Origin: JAVKFF01 sp040226215
GTDB lineage: Bacteria; Pseudomonadota; Alphaproteobacteria; DSM-16000; Inquilinaceae
Direction of reading: 5' to 3'
NCBI GenBank assembly: GCA_040226215.1
Contig: JAVKFF010000094.1
Location: 1 to 43,400, forward strand
Length of the DNA stretch: 43,400 nt
Positions 24,479 to 31,351 of this stretch are shown here, piece after piece; position 1 is the stretch's first letter, and each line of letters starts with the position of its first letter. Under the pieces are notes generated by a model. That model was not told the DNA's origin. It made no database searches and saw only the letters and a program-made list of their open reading frames with translations. The translations under genes were made by a program, and so were the position numbers.

Positions 24479-25554
24479 GGCGCTTCCTCGCCCTCACGCG
24501 CAAGGAGGCGCTGCAGGTCGGCCGCGACCCGTCGAGCATCCTCATCGCCTTCGTGCTGCCGCTGATCCTGCTATTCCTGTTCGGCTATGGCGTCTCGCTG
24601 GACGCCACGTCGATCCGCGTCGGCCTGGTGCTGCCATCGTCCGAGGATGCCGACGACCTCGCCGCGGCGCTGACCGCCTCTGACGGCATCGTGGTGGTGA
24701 CCGCGCGCGACCGGCGCCAGCTGACCGGGGCGCTTGTCGCCGGCGACATCCGGGGCATCGTGGTCATCCCGGAAAACTTCCGGGCCGGCGATCCGATCCA
24801 GGTCCTCACCGACGGGTCGGAACCGAACACGGCGCGTTTCGTGGAGAACTATGTGCGCGGAATCGTGCAGGGCTGGAACGCCAGTACGCCAGGCCGGCCG
24901 TCACCGCCCGGGATCGTGATCGAGGCGCGCTACTGGTTCAACCCGGGCCTCGAGAGTCGCCACTTCCTGGTGCCGGGCTCGATCGCCCTGGTGATGGCCC
25001 TGATCGGCACGCTGCTGACCGCACTCGTCGTCTCGCGGGAATGGGAACGCGGCACCATGGAGGCGATGCTGGCCACGCCGGTCAGTCCCGTCGAACTGCT
25101 GCTCGGCAAGTTCGTGCCCTACCTGCTGCTCGGCCTCGGTTCGATGGCCATCTGCACCATGCTGGCGGTGTGGCTGTTCGGCGTGCCCCTGCGCGGCTCG
25201 ATCCTGGCGCTGGTGGCGATTTCCGCCGCCTTCCTGGTGCCGGCGCTGGGTCAGGGGCTGATCATCTCGGCCCTGTCGAAGAACCAGTTCGTGGCCTCGC
25301 AACTGGCCCTGCTCTCCGGCTTCCTGCCGGCGACGCTGCTCTCGGGCTTCATCTTCGAGATCGACAGCATGCCCGAGGTGATCCAGTGGATCACCTTCGT
25401 GGTGCCGGCCCGCTACCTCATCCCCAGCCTGCAGACGGTGTTCCTGGCCGGCGACATCTGGCCGCTCTTCCTCGGCGACATCGCGGCGATGCTGGCGATC
25501 GGGGCTGTGTTCATGGGTCTGGCCGCCAACGCCACCCGCAAGCGCCTGGCGTGA
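24475..25554 (+). CDS. ABC-2 type permease, YbhS-like
   Basis: A 359-aa inner-membrane subunit. An N-terminal helix (SSILIAFVLPLILLFLFGYG) is followed by a periplasmic domain of about 130 residues and five C-terminal helices, the usual ABC2_membrane_3 layout. SREWERGTMEAMLATPVSPVELLLGKFVPY (in parts) is the conserved cytosolic coupling segment. The start ATGA overlaps the ATPase stop, indicating translational coupling. It probably pairs with the next gene product to form the export channel of a drug or cation efflux pump. Confidence 0.93.
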   Translation: MRRFLALTRKEALQVGRDPSSILIAFVLPLILLFLFGYGVSLDATSIRVGLVLPSSEDADDLAAALTASDGIVVVTARDRRQLTGALVAGDIRGIVVIPENFRAGDPIQVLTDGSEPNTARFVENYVRGIVQGWNASTPGRPSPPGIVIEARYWFNPGLESRHFLVPGSIALVMALIGTLLTALVVSREWERGTMEAMLATPVSPVELLLGKFVPYLLLGLGSMAICTMLAVWLFGVPLRGSILALVAISAAFLVPALGQGLIISALSKNQFVASQLALLSGFLPATLLSGFIFEIDSMPEVIQWITFVVPARYLIPSLQTVFLAGDIWPLFLGDIAAMLAIGAVFMGLAANATRKRLA

Positions 25555-25563
25555 GGGCGGGCG

Positions 25564-26673
25564 ATGGGCCGCATCCTCGCCCTCGTGATCAAGGAATTGC
25601 TGGCGCTGCTGCGCGACCCCAAGGGGCGCATGGTGCTGATCGGCCCGCCGATCCTGCAGCTCTTCGTCTTCAGCTATGCCGCCACGCTGGAGGTCAGCAA
25701 CGTTCGGATCGGCGTGCTGGACCGGGATGACGGTTTGTGGAGCGCGGAACTGCTGCAAAGGCTCGACGCCTCGGACACCTTCGCCGAAATCGTCCCGGTC
25801 GACGGTGTCCAGGCGATCGACCGGCTGATCGACCAGCGCCAGGTCATCGCCGTCCTCCATCTCGGTCCCGCCTTCTCCCGCGACCTGATGGCGGGGACGG
25901 ATGCCACGGTGCAGCTGTTGCTGGACGGCCGGCGCTCCAACGCCGCGCAGATCGTGGAGGGCTATGTGCGGCGCCTGCTCTCCGACCTTAACCGCGACGC
26001 CCGGGCGCGGGCCGGCCTGCCGGCCATCCCGGAGGATCCGCTGGTGGTGCGGCACTGGTTCAACCCGACGCTGGAATACCAGTGGTTCACCGTGCCCAGC
26101 CTGCTGGCCATGCTGACCATGCTGATGGGGCTGATCGTCACCTCGCTCTCGGTGGCGCGGGAACGCGAACTCGGCACCTTCGACCAGCTTCTGGTCTCGC
26201 CGCTGACGCCGGCGCAGATCCTGGCCGGCAAGAGCCTGCCGCCGCTCCTGGTCGGCCTGTTCCACGGCACGGTTTTCCTGCTGGCCGCGATCTTCTTCTT
26301 CGGCGTGCCCTTCACCGGCAGCCTGGCCCTGCTCTATGGCAGCCTGGTCGTCTACCTGGCGGCGGTGATCGGCATCGGCCTGTTCATCTCCTCGCTCTCG
26401 GCCACCCAGCAGCAGGCGATCCTCGGCAGCTTCCTGTTCGCCGCGCCGGCCGTCCTGCTCTCCGGCTTCGCCACGCCGGTGGAAAACATGCCGGAATGGC
26501 TGCAGACGGCGACGCTGATCAACCCGCTACGCCACTTCCTGGTGATCGTGAAGGGGCTGTTCCTGAAGGACATGCCGCTGGAAACCGTGGCGGCGAGCGC
26601 GCTGCCGCTGGCGCTGATCGCGATCGTCACGCTGGGCACCGCCGCCTGGCTGTTCCGCCGGCGGATGGGCTGA
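25564..26673 (+). CDS. ABC-2 type permease, YbhR-like
   Basis: A 369-aa paralogue of the preceding permease, with the same plan: an N-terminal helix near PPILQLFVFSYAATLEV, a periplasmic domain, then five helices. ARERELGTFDQLLVSPLTPAQILAGKSLP (in parts) is the coupling segment, and SGFATPVENMPEWLQ precedes the last helices. It starts 9 bases after the previous stop and is the last gene of the cecR-ybhGFSR-like operon. Having both permease halves intact suggests the pump is functional. Confidence 0.93.
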   Translation: MGRILALVIKELLALLRDPKGRMVLIGPPILQLFVFSYAATLEVSNVRIGVLDRDDGLWSAELLQRLDASDTFAEIVPVDGVQAIDRLIDQRQVIAVLHLGPAFSRDLMAGTDATVQLLLDGRRSNAAQIVEGYVRRLLSDLNRDARARAGLPAIPEDPLVVRHWFNPTLEYQWFTVPSLLAMLTMLMGLIVTSLSVARERELGTFDQLLVSPLTPAQILAGKSLPPLLVGLFHGTVFLLAAIFFFGVPFTGSLALLYGSLVVYLAAVIGIGLFISSLSATQQQAILGSFLFAAPAVLLSGFATPVENMPEWLQTATLINPLRHFLVIVKGLFLKDMPLETVAASALPLALIAIVTLGTAAWLFRRRMG

Positions 26674-26764
26674 CCTGGCGGCGCAAGCACGGATTTCAGG
26701 AATATCGGGGCTGGCGGGACGAACACGGTGTGCAATAATTTCCCATAATGACTGGGAGGGGGCC

Positions 26765-27061
26765 ATGATCGTCCGGATCTTCCGCGTCGTCGCGCATGCG
26801 GACAAGCGTGACGTCTTTGCCGAATTCTTCACCGGCACCGCCTTGCCGCTGGTGCGTCGCCAGCCGGGGCTGATCTCGGTGACGGCAGGCCTGCCGATGC
26901 CCGACACGCCGGACGAGTTCTCCATGGTGATGGTCTGGCGCGACGTGGAAGCCCTCAAGGCCTTCGCCGGCGAGGACTGGCAACGACCGCATGTCCATCC
27001 CGACGAAGCGGGCATCGTGAAGGAGCGCCACCTGCACCACTACGCCCTGGCGGCGGGCTGA
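26765..27061 (+). CDS. Antibiotic biosynthesis monooxygenase (ABM)-domain protein, 98 aa
   Basis: A small dimeric alpha+beta-barrel-type protein. MIVRIFRVVAHADKRDVFAEF, PGLISVTAGLP and EFSMVMVWRDVEALKAFAGEDW follow the ABM pattern, in which a mid-protein strand and the helix after VWRD are conserved. The C-terminal HVHPDEAGIVKERHLHHY is His-rich. Such proteins act as small oxygenases, haem-degrading enzymes or structural sensors; the sequence does not decide. A GGGAGGGGG ribosome site precedes the ATG. It follows the efflux operon after 91 bases and may have its own promoter. Confidence 0.8.
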   Translation: MIVRIFRVVAHADKRDVFAEFFTGTALPLVRRQPGLISVTAGLPMPDTPDEFSMVMVWRDVEALKAFAGEDWQRPHVHPDEAGIVKERHLHHYALAAG

Positions 27062-27144
27062 GTCCGCATGGCCGATTGCGATGGCGCTGACCGGCGCGCG
27101 ACGACGGCTGTCCGGCGATCCGACGGGCTGGACGAGAGTGAGAT

Positions 27145-27221
27145 TGGTAGCGGAGGAGGGACTTGAACCCCCGACACGCGGATTATGATTCCGCTGCTCT
27201 AACCAGCTGAGCTACTCCGCC
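27145..27221 (-). tRNA. tRNA-Met (CAU), elongator type
   Basis: On the minus strand the 77-base gene runs GGCGGAG...CUCCGCU-A-CCA with CCA encoded. The anticodon stem is GCGGA/UCCGC with loop AUCAUAA, giving anticodon CAU. The D-arm is AGCUCAGCUGGUUAGAGCA-like and the T-arm holds GGUUCAAGUCC. G1-U72 and the body match alphaproteobacterial elongator Met rather than the initiator (which has C1-A72 and three G-C pairs) or tRNA-Ile2. Confidence 0.96.
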
Positions 27222-27394
27222 ACACCGGCGCTTCACGGGGGGCCGCGTCGGGGCGGGCGCGTGAAGGCGCGGGGGGGTCTATAGGCAGGGCTTGCGGGCG
27301 GTGTCAAGCATGACGGGGGCATGGGTTGGCCCTCAGTCGCGGCCGGCGGGGACCGCCGGGGCCGGCGGCCGGAACCGCCGCCACCGGCGGCTCC

Positions 27395-27721
27395 TCAATA
27401 CGGGTCGCCACGGTCCCAGAAGGCGGCCAGCGCCATCGCCACCTCGACCTTGCCGGTGACCACGATGCGGCCCTGGGTGAAGGCCGCGCCGGCGTCCTGG
27501 GAGCCGTCGAGCAGGCCGGCCAGCGTGGCGGCGTCCATGGCGATGGTGACGTCGGGCGGGCCGGCCGGGGCGCCGGTGGAGACGACATTGGCGTCTCCGG
27601 TGCCGTCGATGACGAGGTCGCCCAGCCCGTCGATCTGCAAGAGCGCGGTGGCGGCGATCGGCATCTCCCCGCCGGCGAGGCGCGAGATCTCCTTGGCGAT
27701 GAGGTCGAGGGAGGCGGTCAT
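27395..27721 (-). CDS. SCP2 sterol-binding-domain protein, 108 aa
   Basis: A small soluble single-domain protein of the SCP2 lipid-carrier type. The pattern ALLQIDGLGDLVIDGTG, PDVTIAMDAATLAGLLDGSQDAGAAFTQGRIVVTG (in parts) and KVEVAMALAAFW is typical: a beta-sheet, the D-A-x-T-L-A-x-L-L-x-G helix, the G-K-I/V-x-V-x-G strand and the final amphipathic helix. Alphaproteobacterial members are implicated in binding hydrophobic ligands, often unidentified. The ATG has AGGA at 8 bases. It lies 39 bases downstream of mnmA on the same strand, so it is probably co-transcribed. Confidence 0.88.
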   Translation of the reverse strand: MTASLDLIAKEISRLAGGEMPIAATALLQIDGLGDLVIDGTGDANVVSTGAPAGPPDVTIAMDAATLAGLLDGSQDAGAAFTQGRIVVTGKVEVAMALAAFWDRGDPY

Positions 27722-27760
27722 GGGGCGTATCCTGCGGTGCGGCGGGGCGGGCGGGTCCGG

Positions 27761-28945
27761 TCAGGCGGCTTCGTCGAGGCTGAGCGCGGCTGAGCGGATC
27801 CAGACGCCGCCGAGCACCCGGTCGCCACCGTAGAAGACGGCGGCCTGGCCCGGCGCGACGCCGTCCTGCGGCCGGTCGAGCCGGATGTCGGCGCCGGCGC
27901 CGCGCGGGAAGACCCGGGCCGGCACGGGCGCCTGGGTGGAGCGCAGCTTCACCTCCACCGCCTCGCCGGCGGGTGACAGCGGGCGATCGCCCAGCCAGTT
28001 CACCTCGCCGACGCTGACCAGGTCGCGGCCGAGTGCCCGGCGCGGGCCGACGACGACGCGGTTGGCGGCGGCGTCCAGAGCCACGACGTAGAGCGGCTCC
28101 CCGCCCGTGGCCTCGTGGTCGCCGAGACCGAGGCCGCGGCGCTGGCCGATGGTGAAGTGGACGATGCCCCGGTGCCGGCCGAGCCGGCGGCCGTCGACAT
28201 GCACGATGTCGCCGGGCTCGACCGCGCCGGGGCGCAGCCGGGCGACGACATCGGCATAGCGGCCGTCGGGCACGAAGCAGATGTCCTGGCTGTCCGGCTT
28301 GTCGGCGACGGGCACGCCGAGGCTGTGCGCCAGCGCCCGGGTCTCCGCCTTGGTCAGGTCGCCGAGCGGGAAGCGCAGGAAGGCGAGCTGCCCGGCCGTG
28401 GTGGCGAAGAGGAAGTAGCTCTGGTCCTTGGCCGGATCGGCGGCGCGGTGCAGTTCCGGCCCGGCCGGTCCCTCGACCCGGCGGATGTAATGGCCGGTCG
28501 CCAGGCAGTCGGCGTCGAGATCGCGGGCGGTGGCCATGAGGTCGCGGAACTTCACCGTCTGGTTGCAGCGCACGCAGGGGATCGGCGTCTCACCCCGAAG
28601 GTAGCTCTCGGCGAAGTCGTCCATCACCGCGTCGCTGAAGCGGCTCTCGTAGTCCAGCACGTAATGCGGGAAGCCGAAGCGGTCGGCGACCAGGCGCGCG
28701 TCGTAGATGTCCTGGCCGGCGCAGCAGGCGCCCTTCTTCTGCACCGCCATGCCGTGGTCGTAGAGCTGCAGGGTGATGCCGACCACGTCGTAGCCCTGGC
28801 GCTTCAGCCAGGCCGCCGTGACCGAGCTGTCGACGCCGCCGGACATGGCGACGACCACGCGGGTCTCGCCCGGTGGCTTGGCGATGCCCAGGGAGTTGCC
28901 GGTAGCGTTGCCCGTGGTGATGTCCATGGTCATGCCCACGGGCAT
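27761..28945 (-). CDS. mnmA: tRNA-specific 2-thiouridylase MnmA
   Basis: Thiolates U34 of tRNAs for Lys, Glu and Gln in the cytosol. The PP-loop SGGVDSSV is at residues 35-42 (numbering from 28945). The catalytic cysteines are C127 in CVRCNQT and C223 in SQDICFVPDG, which form the transient disulfide or persulfide. DARLVADRFGFPHYVLDY and GHYIRRV are conserved blocks, and the C-terminal beta-barrel is complete. The true start is unsure: three in-frame Met codons (28945, 28933, 28927) precede the core and none has a strong ribosome site, so the first 20-odd residues may be over-called. SCP2-domain gene follows. Confidence 0.95.
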   Translation of the reverse strand: MPVGMTMDITTGNATGNSLGIAKPPGETRVVVAMSGGVDSSVTAAWLKRQGYDVVGITLQLYDHGMAVQKKGACCAGQDIYDARLVADRFGFPHYVLDYESRFSDAVMDDFAESYLRGETPIPCVRCNQTVKFRDLMATARDLDADCLATGHYIRRVEGPAGPELHRAADPAKDQSYFLFATTAGQLAFLRFPLGDLTKAETRALAHSLGVPVADKPDSQDICFVPDGRYADVVARLRPGAVEPGDIVHVDGRRLGRHRGIVHFTIGQRRGLGLGDHEATGGEPLYVVALDAAANRVVVGPRRALGRDLVSVGEVNWLGDRPLSPAGEAVEVKLRSTQAPVPARVFPRGAGADIRLDRPQDGVAPGQAAVFYGGDRVLGGVWIRSAALSLDEAA

Positions 28946-29108
28946 ACCGGTGGGGCCACGGGGCGTCGACGCCGGATCGCGCTGGCGGGTGGTCTCAACA
29001 TGATTGCGGACTATAGTGGCTGATCATGCACGTTCAATGGCCGAGGCGCGCGCACCACGCCTGCAACGACGACGCTGCGCCGCCTCGACCGTCACCGCAG
29101 GAGATCGC

Positions 29109-29699
29109 ATGACCGACGAGGCGCTTGAACTGGTGGTGATCTACGGATCGGTGCGGCACCACCGGCAGGGCATCCGGGCGGCCCGCTATGTGGAGCGACT
29201 GCTGGCGGAGCGCGGCCATAGCGTGACCCTGGTCGATCCGCTGGAGGTCGACCTGCCGCTGCTCGACCGCATGTACAAGGAATACCCCAAGGGCGAGGCG
29301 CCGGCGGTGCTGGAACGGCTGGCGGCGCTCTACCGGCGGGCCGACGCCTTCGTCATCGTCACGGGCGAGTACAATCACGGCATTCCGCCCGCCCTGAAGA
29401 ACCTGCTGGACCATTTCCTGGAGGAGTACTTCTTCCGGCCCTCGGCCGTGTGCTGCTACTCCGCCGGCCATTTCGGCGGCGTGCGCGCGGCGCTGTCGCT
29501 GCGCATGACCTTGTGCGAGATCGGCATGCCGTCGATCTCCTCGCTGCTGCCGGTGCCGCAGGTCTCGCGCCAGTTCGCCGAGGACGGCTCGCCGGCGGAA
29601 CCGGAGGTCTGGCAGAAGCGCTCGGCGAAATGGCTGGCGGAGCTCGAGTGGTACGCCCGCGCCCTCAAGCGCCAGCGCGCCGAAGGCCTGCCCTATTGA
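29109..29699 (+). CDS. NADPH-dependent FMN reductase family protein
   Basis: A 196-aa flavodoxin-fold protein. LVVIYGSVRHHRQGIRAARYV at the N-terminus is the phosphate-binding loop region, and VIVTGEYNHGIPPALKNLLDHF (in parts) is the highly conserved FMN-contacting segment of this family (usual form P-E-Y-N-x-S-x-P-x-x-L-K-N). The Glu-Tyr-Asn core is intact. Members reduce FMN, quinones or azo and chromate compounds. The ATG at 29109 has AGGAG at 6 bases. Its end overlaps the convergent regulator-hydrolase gene by 7 bases, and it is divergent from mnmA. Confidence 0.9.
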   Translation: MTDEALELVVIYGSVRHHRQGIRAARYVERLLAERGHSVTLVDPLEVDLPLLDRMYKEYPKGEAPAVLERLAALYRRADAFVIVTGEYNHGIPPALKNLLDHFLEEYFFRPSAVCCYSAGHFGGVRAALSLRMTLCEIGMPSISSLLPVPQVSRQFAEDGSPAEPEVWQKRSAKWLAELEWYARALKRQRAEGLPY

Positions 29700-30916
29700 C
29701 GTGCCTGGGTTCCGTCGTCCACCAGGAACCCGTCGATCGCCTCGACCATCGCTTTCCAGGCCGGCTCGTGCGGCAGGATGACATGGTTGTCGCTGTCCAG
29801 CGTCATGAAGCGGGCATCGGGGATGCCGGCGGCGATCAGCCGTCCCTCGGCGAACGGCACCACGGCGTCGCGGGCGGCGTGCAGGACGAGGGTCGGTGCC
29901 CGGACCCGGCCGAGCATGTCTGAGATATCGATGCGGTCGCAGGCATCGCGGATGCGCGCGGCCGCCTCGGGCGAGGTGGAGAGGCGCTGCAACTCGGCGA
30001 ACCACGCGGCCTCCTCGGCCGTGCCGAAAGGCAGGTAGAGAGCTGAGAACATGCGGTGGAAGGCCGATCCCGGCTCGCCCCAGCCCTGACGGATGAGGGT
30101 GAGCAACGCCTCGGCCTTGGCCGCCTCGTCGGCCGAGTCGCGCCGGCGCCGGCCGCGGGCGTAGCCGCCGGCGATGACGATGCGCCGCACACGTTCGGGA
30201 AACCGCGCGGCGTAGGCGATGGCGACGGCCGCGCCCTGGGACAGGCCGAAGAGGTCGAAGCGGTCGAGACCGGCCGCCGTGACCACGGCCTCGAGGTCGT
30301 CGACGAAATCCTCGACGGTGAGGGAGGCGGGGGACCAGTCCGACAGGCCGTTGCCGCGGGAATCGTAGCGCAGCAGGCGGCGTCCGGCGGCGAGACGTCG
30401 GATGGTCGGCGCCCAGACCGGGCTCGCCCAGTCATGCTCCAGATGGGTGAGGATATGGCCTGTCTTGACCAGCGGGAAGCCGTCGCCCGACCAGGCATAG
30501 CCCAGCATGGTGCCGTCGCCGGAGCGGCAGAAGCGGATATCCTGGTCGGCGGGTGGCGCGGCGGCAGGGCTCGCGGCGCCCTCCGACCGCTCGGACACGG
30601 GATCCCCCTCGCGCTCCACAGGCGCGACCAGGCGGAAACCGCGCCGCTGCAGTGTGGCGACGACGGCCTGGCGCCGGCCGTCGTCGCCGAGCGCGCGGCG
30701 GGCTGCATTGACGCGGCTGGTCAGTGTCGAGTCCGAGATGGCCCGTCCCTGCCAGACGGCATCGAGCAACTCGTCCTTGGAGACGACCCGCTCGTGGTTC
30801 GCCGCCAGATGGGCGATGAGGTCGAGGACCTGCGGCTCGACCGCAACCGGCTTGCCGTCGCGCAGCAGGGTGCGCTGGCTGGTGTTCAGCAGGCAGCCGG
30901 CGAAGCGGAAGATCAT
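29693..30916 (-). CDS. Winged-helix (OmpR/CadC-type) DNA-binding domain fused to alpha/beta hydrolase
   Basis: A 407-aa cytosolic fusion. Residues 1-100 are an OmpR/PhoB-type winged helix: LRDGKPVAVEPQVLDLIAHL, RVVSKDELLDAVW and SDSTLTSRVNAARRALGDDG, ending in the wing RRGFRLVAPV. A linker of about 25 Ala/Pro/Ser-rich residues leads to an alpha/beta hydrolase (130-407) with oxyanion or early motif DSRGNGLSDW (185-194), nucleophile elbow GLSQGA (Ser226), Asp350 in ARDAVVPF and His378 in DNHVILPHE: a complete triad. It has no receiver domain, so a bound or hydrolysed small molecule may be the signal. The start at 30916 begins exactly at the winged helix. An 11-bp-phased repeat array lies 84 bases upstream. 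Confidence 0.88.
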   Translation of the reverse strand: MIFRFAGCLLNTSQRTLLRDGKPVAVEPQVLDLIAHLAANHERVVSKDELLDAVWQGRAISDSTLTSRVNAARRALGDDGRRQAVVATLQRRGFRLVAPVEREGDPVSERSEGAASPAAAPPADQDIRFCRSGDGTMLGYAWSGDGFPLVKTGHILTHLEHDWASPVWAPTIRRLAAGRRLLRYDSRGNGLSDWSPASLTVEDFVDDLEAVVTAAGLDRFDLFGLSQGAAVAIAYAARFPERVRRIVIAGGYARGRRRRDSADEAAKAEALLTLIRQGWGEPGSAFHRMFSALYLPFGTAEEAAWFAELQRLSTSPEAAARIRDACDRIDISDMLGRVRAPTLVLHAARDAVVPFAEGRLIAAGIPDARFMTLDSDNHVILPHEPAWKAMVEAIDGFLVDDGTQARQ

Positions 30917-30999
30917 CTCGGCGTTCCCATGCGGTGATCGGGCCAGACTGGACCAGGCCGACCGGTCGCGGCAACGCCCGTCACCCCCGCTCCTGAACC

Positions 31000-31062
31000 T
31001 TTCATGCGCGTCTCGGGCGCCTCTCAGGCACATCTCAGGCGGAAATCAAGCATTCCTCACAG
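31000..31062 (+). promoter_or_regulatory. Array of 8-bp boxes (TCTCAGGC type) at exact 11-bp spacing
   Basis: Boxes start at 31000 (TTTCATGC), 31011 (TCTCGGGC), 31022 (TCTCAGGC), 31033 (TCTCAGGC), 31044 (AATCAAGC) and 31055 (CCTCACAG). The middle three match at 7-8 of 8 positions and the outer ones at 4-6. Direct repeats at 11 bp are the classic site form for PhoB/OmpR winged helices. The array sits between the winged-helix/hydrolase gene and a small ORF, and ends about 20 bases before a possible -10 box. Confidence 0.65.
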
Positions 31063-31082
31063 AGTTCGCGACGGCGCGGACC

Positions 31083-31088
31083 TAGGAT
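31083..31088 (+). promoter_or_regulatory. Possible -10 box TAGGAT of the small-ORF promoter
   Basis: TAGGAT is a fair -10 with no recognisable -35 at 17 bases; the place of the -35 (31060-31065) adjoins the phased-box array. This is the arrangement of promoters that need an OmpR/PhoB-type activator. The leader to the ATG at 31130 would be about 35 bases. Confidence 0.35.
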
Positions 31089-31129
31089 GGGCCTCGCTTC
31101 GGGGGAGCCGGATCCAGGAGGACCATGCC

Positions 31130-31351
31130 ATGACGCAGTACGCCCAGGCCATCCGCCGCCGCGACGACGGCAGCATCGACACGGACGTCCACATGGACGA
31201 GGGACGGGCGGCCCGGATCGCCGAGGCGGGCTGGCTGTGGCGGCGGCTCCGTCGGCACCTCGTCGCCCGCAAGGAAACGGGCGCCGCTCCGCTGGGGAGG
31301 GGCGCCCGTCGGTTGCAGCCGGGAGCGGTCGAGACTATTCGGCGCGGGTGA
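31130..31351 (+). CDS. Small basic protein, 73 aa, putative target of the adjacent regulator
   Basis: Not recognised. AGGAGG lies 8 bases before the ATG, the best ribosome site in this neighbourhood. The first 45 residues look like a real small protein: acidic middle DDGSIDTDVHMDEGRAARI, then a Trp-containing amphipathic basic helix EAGWLWRRLRRHLVARK. The last 28 residues run through a strong hairpin and overlap the end of the convergent nucleotidase gene by 17 bases, so the 3' part may be read-through of a shorter ancestral gene. It could be a membrane-surface or regulatory peptide; this is a guess from composition. Confidence 0.5.
   Translation: MTQYAQAIRRRDDGSIDTDVHMDEGRAARIAEAGWLWRRLRRHLVARKETGAAPLGRGARRLQPGAVETIRRG
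31277..31309 (-). terminator. Hairpin terminator of the 5'-nucleotidase gene
   Basis: ACGGGCGCC (31277-31285) and GGCGCCCGT (31301-31309) form a perfect 9-bp stem with a 15-base loop, 25 bases after the nucleotidase stop. On the minus strand it is followed by TTTCCTT, a modest U-tract. It lies inside the 3' part of the small plus-strand ORF. Confidence 0.6.

Noticed and set aside
28927..28950. ATGCCC-AC-GGGCAT palindrome at the mnmA start as an operator
   Set aside because: It lies within the first codons of mnmA, where three Met codons and Gly/Pro codons produce it by chance; no regulator is suggested.
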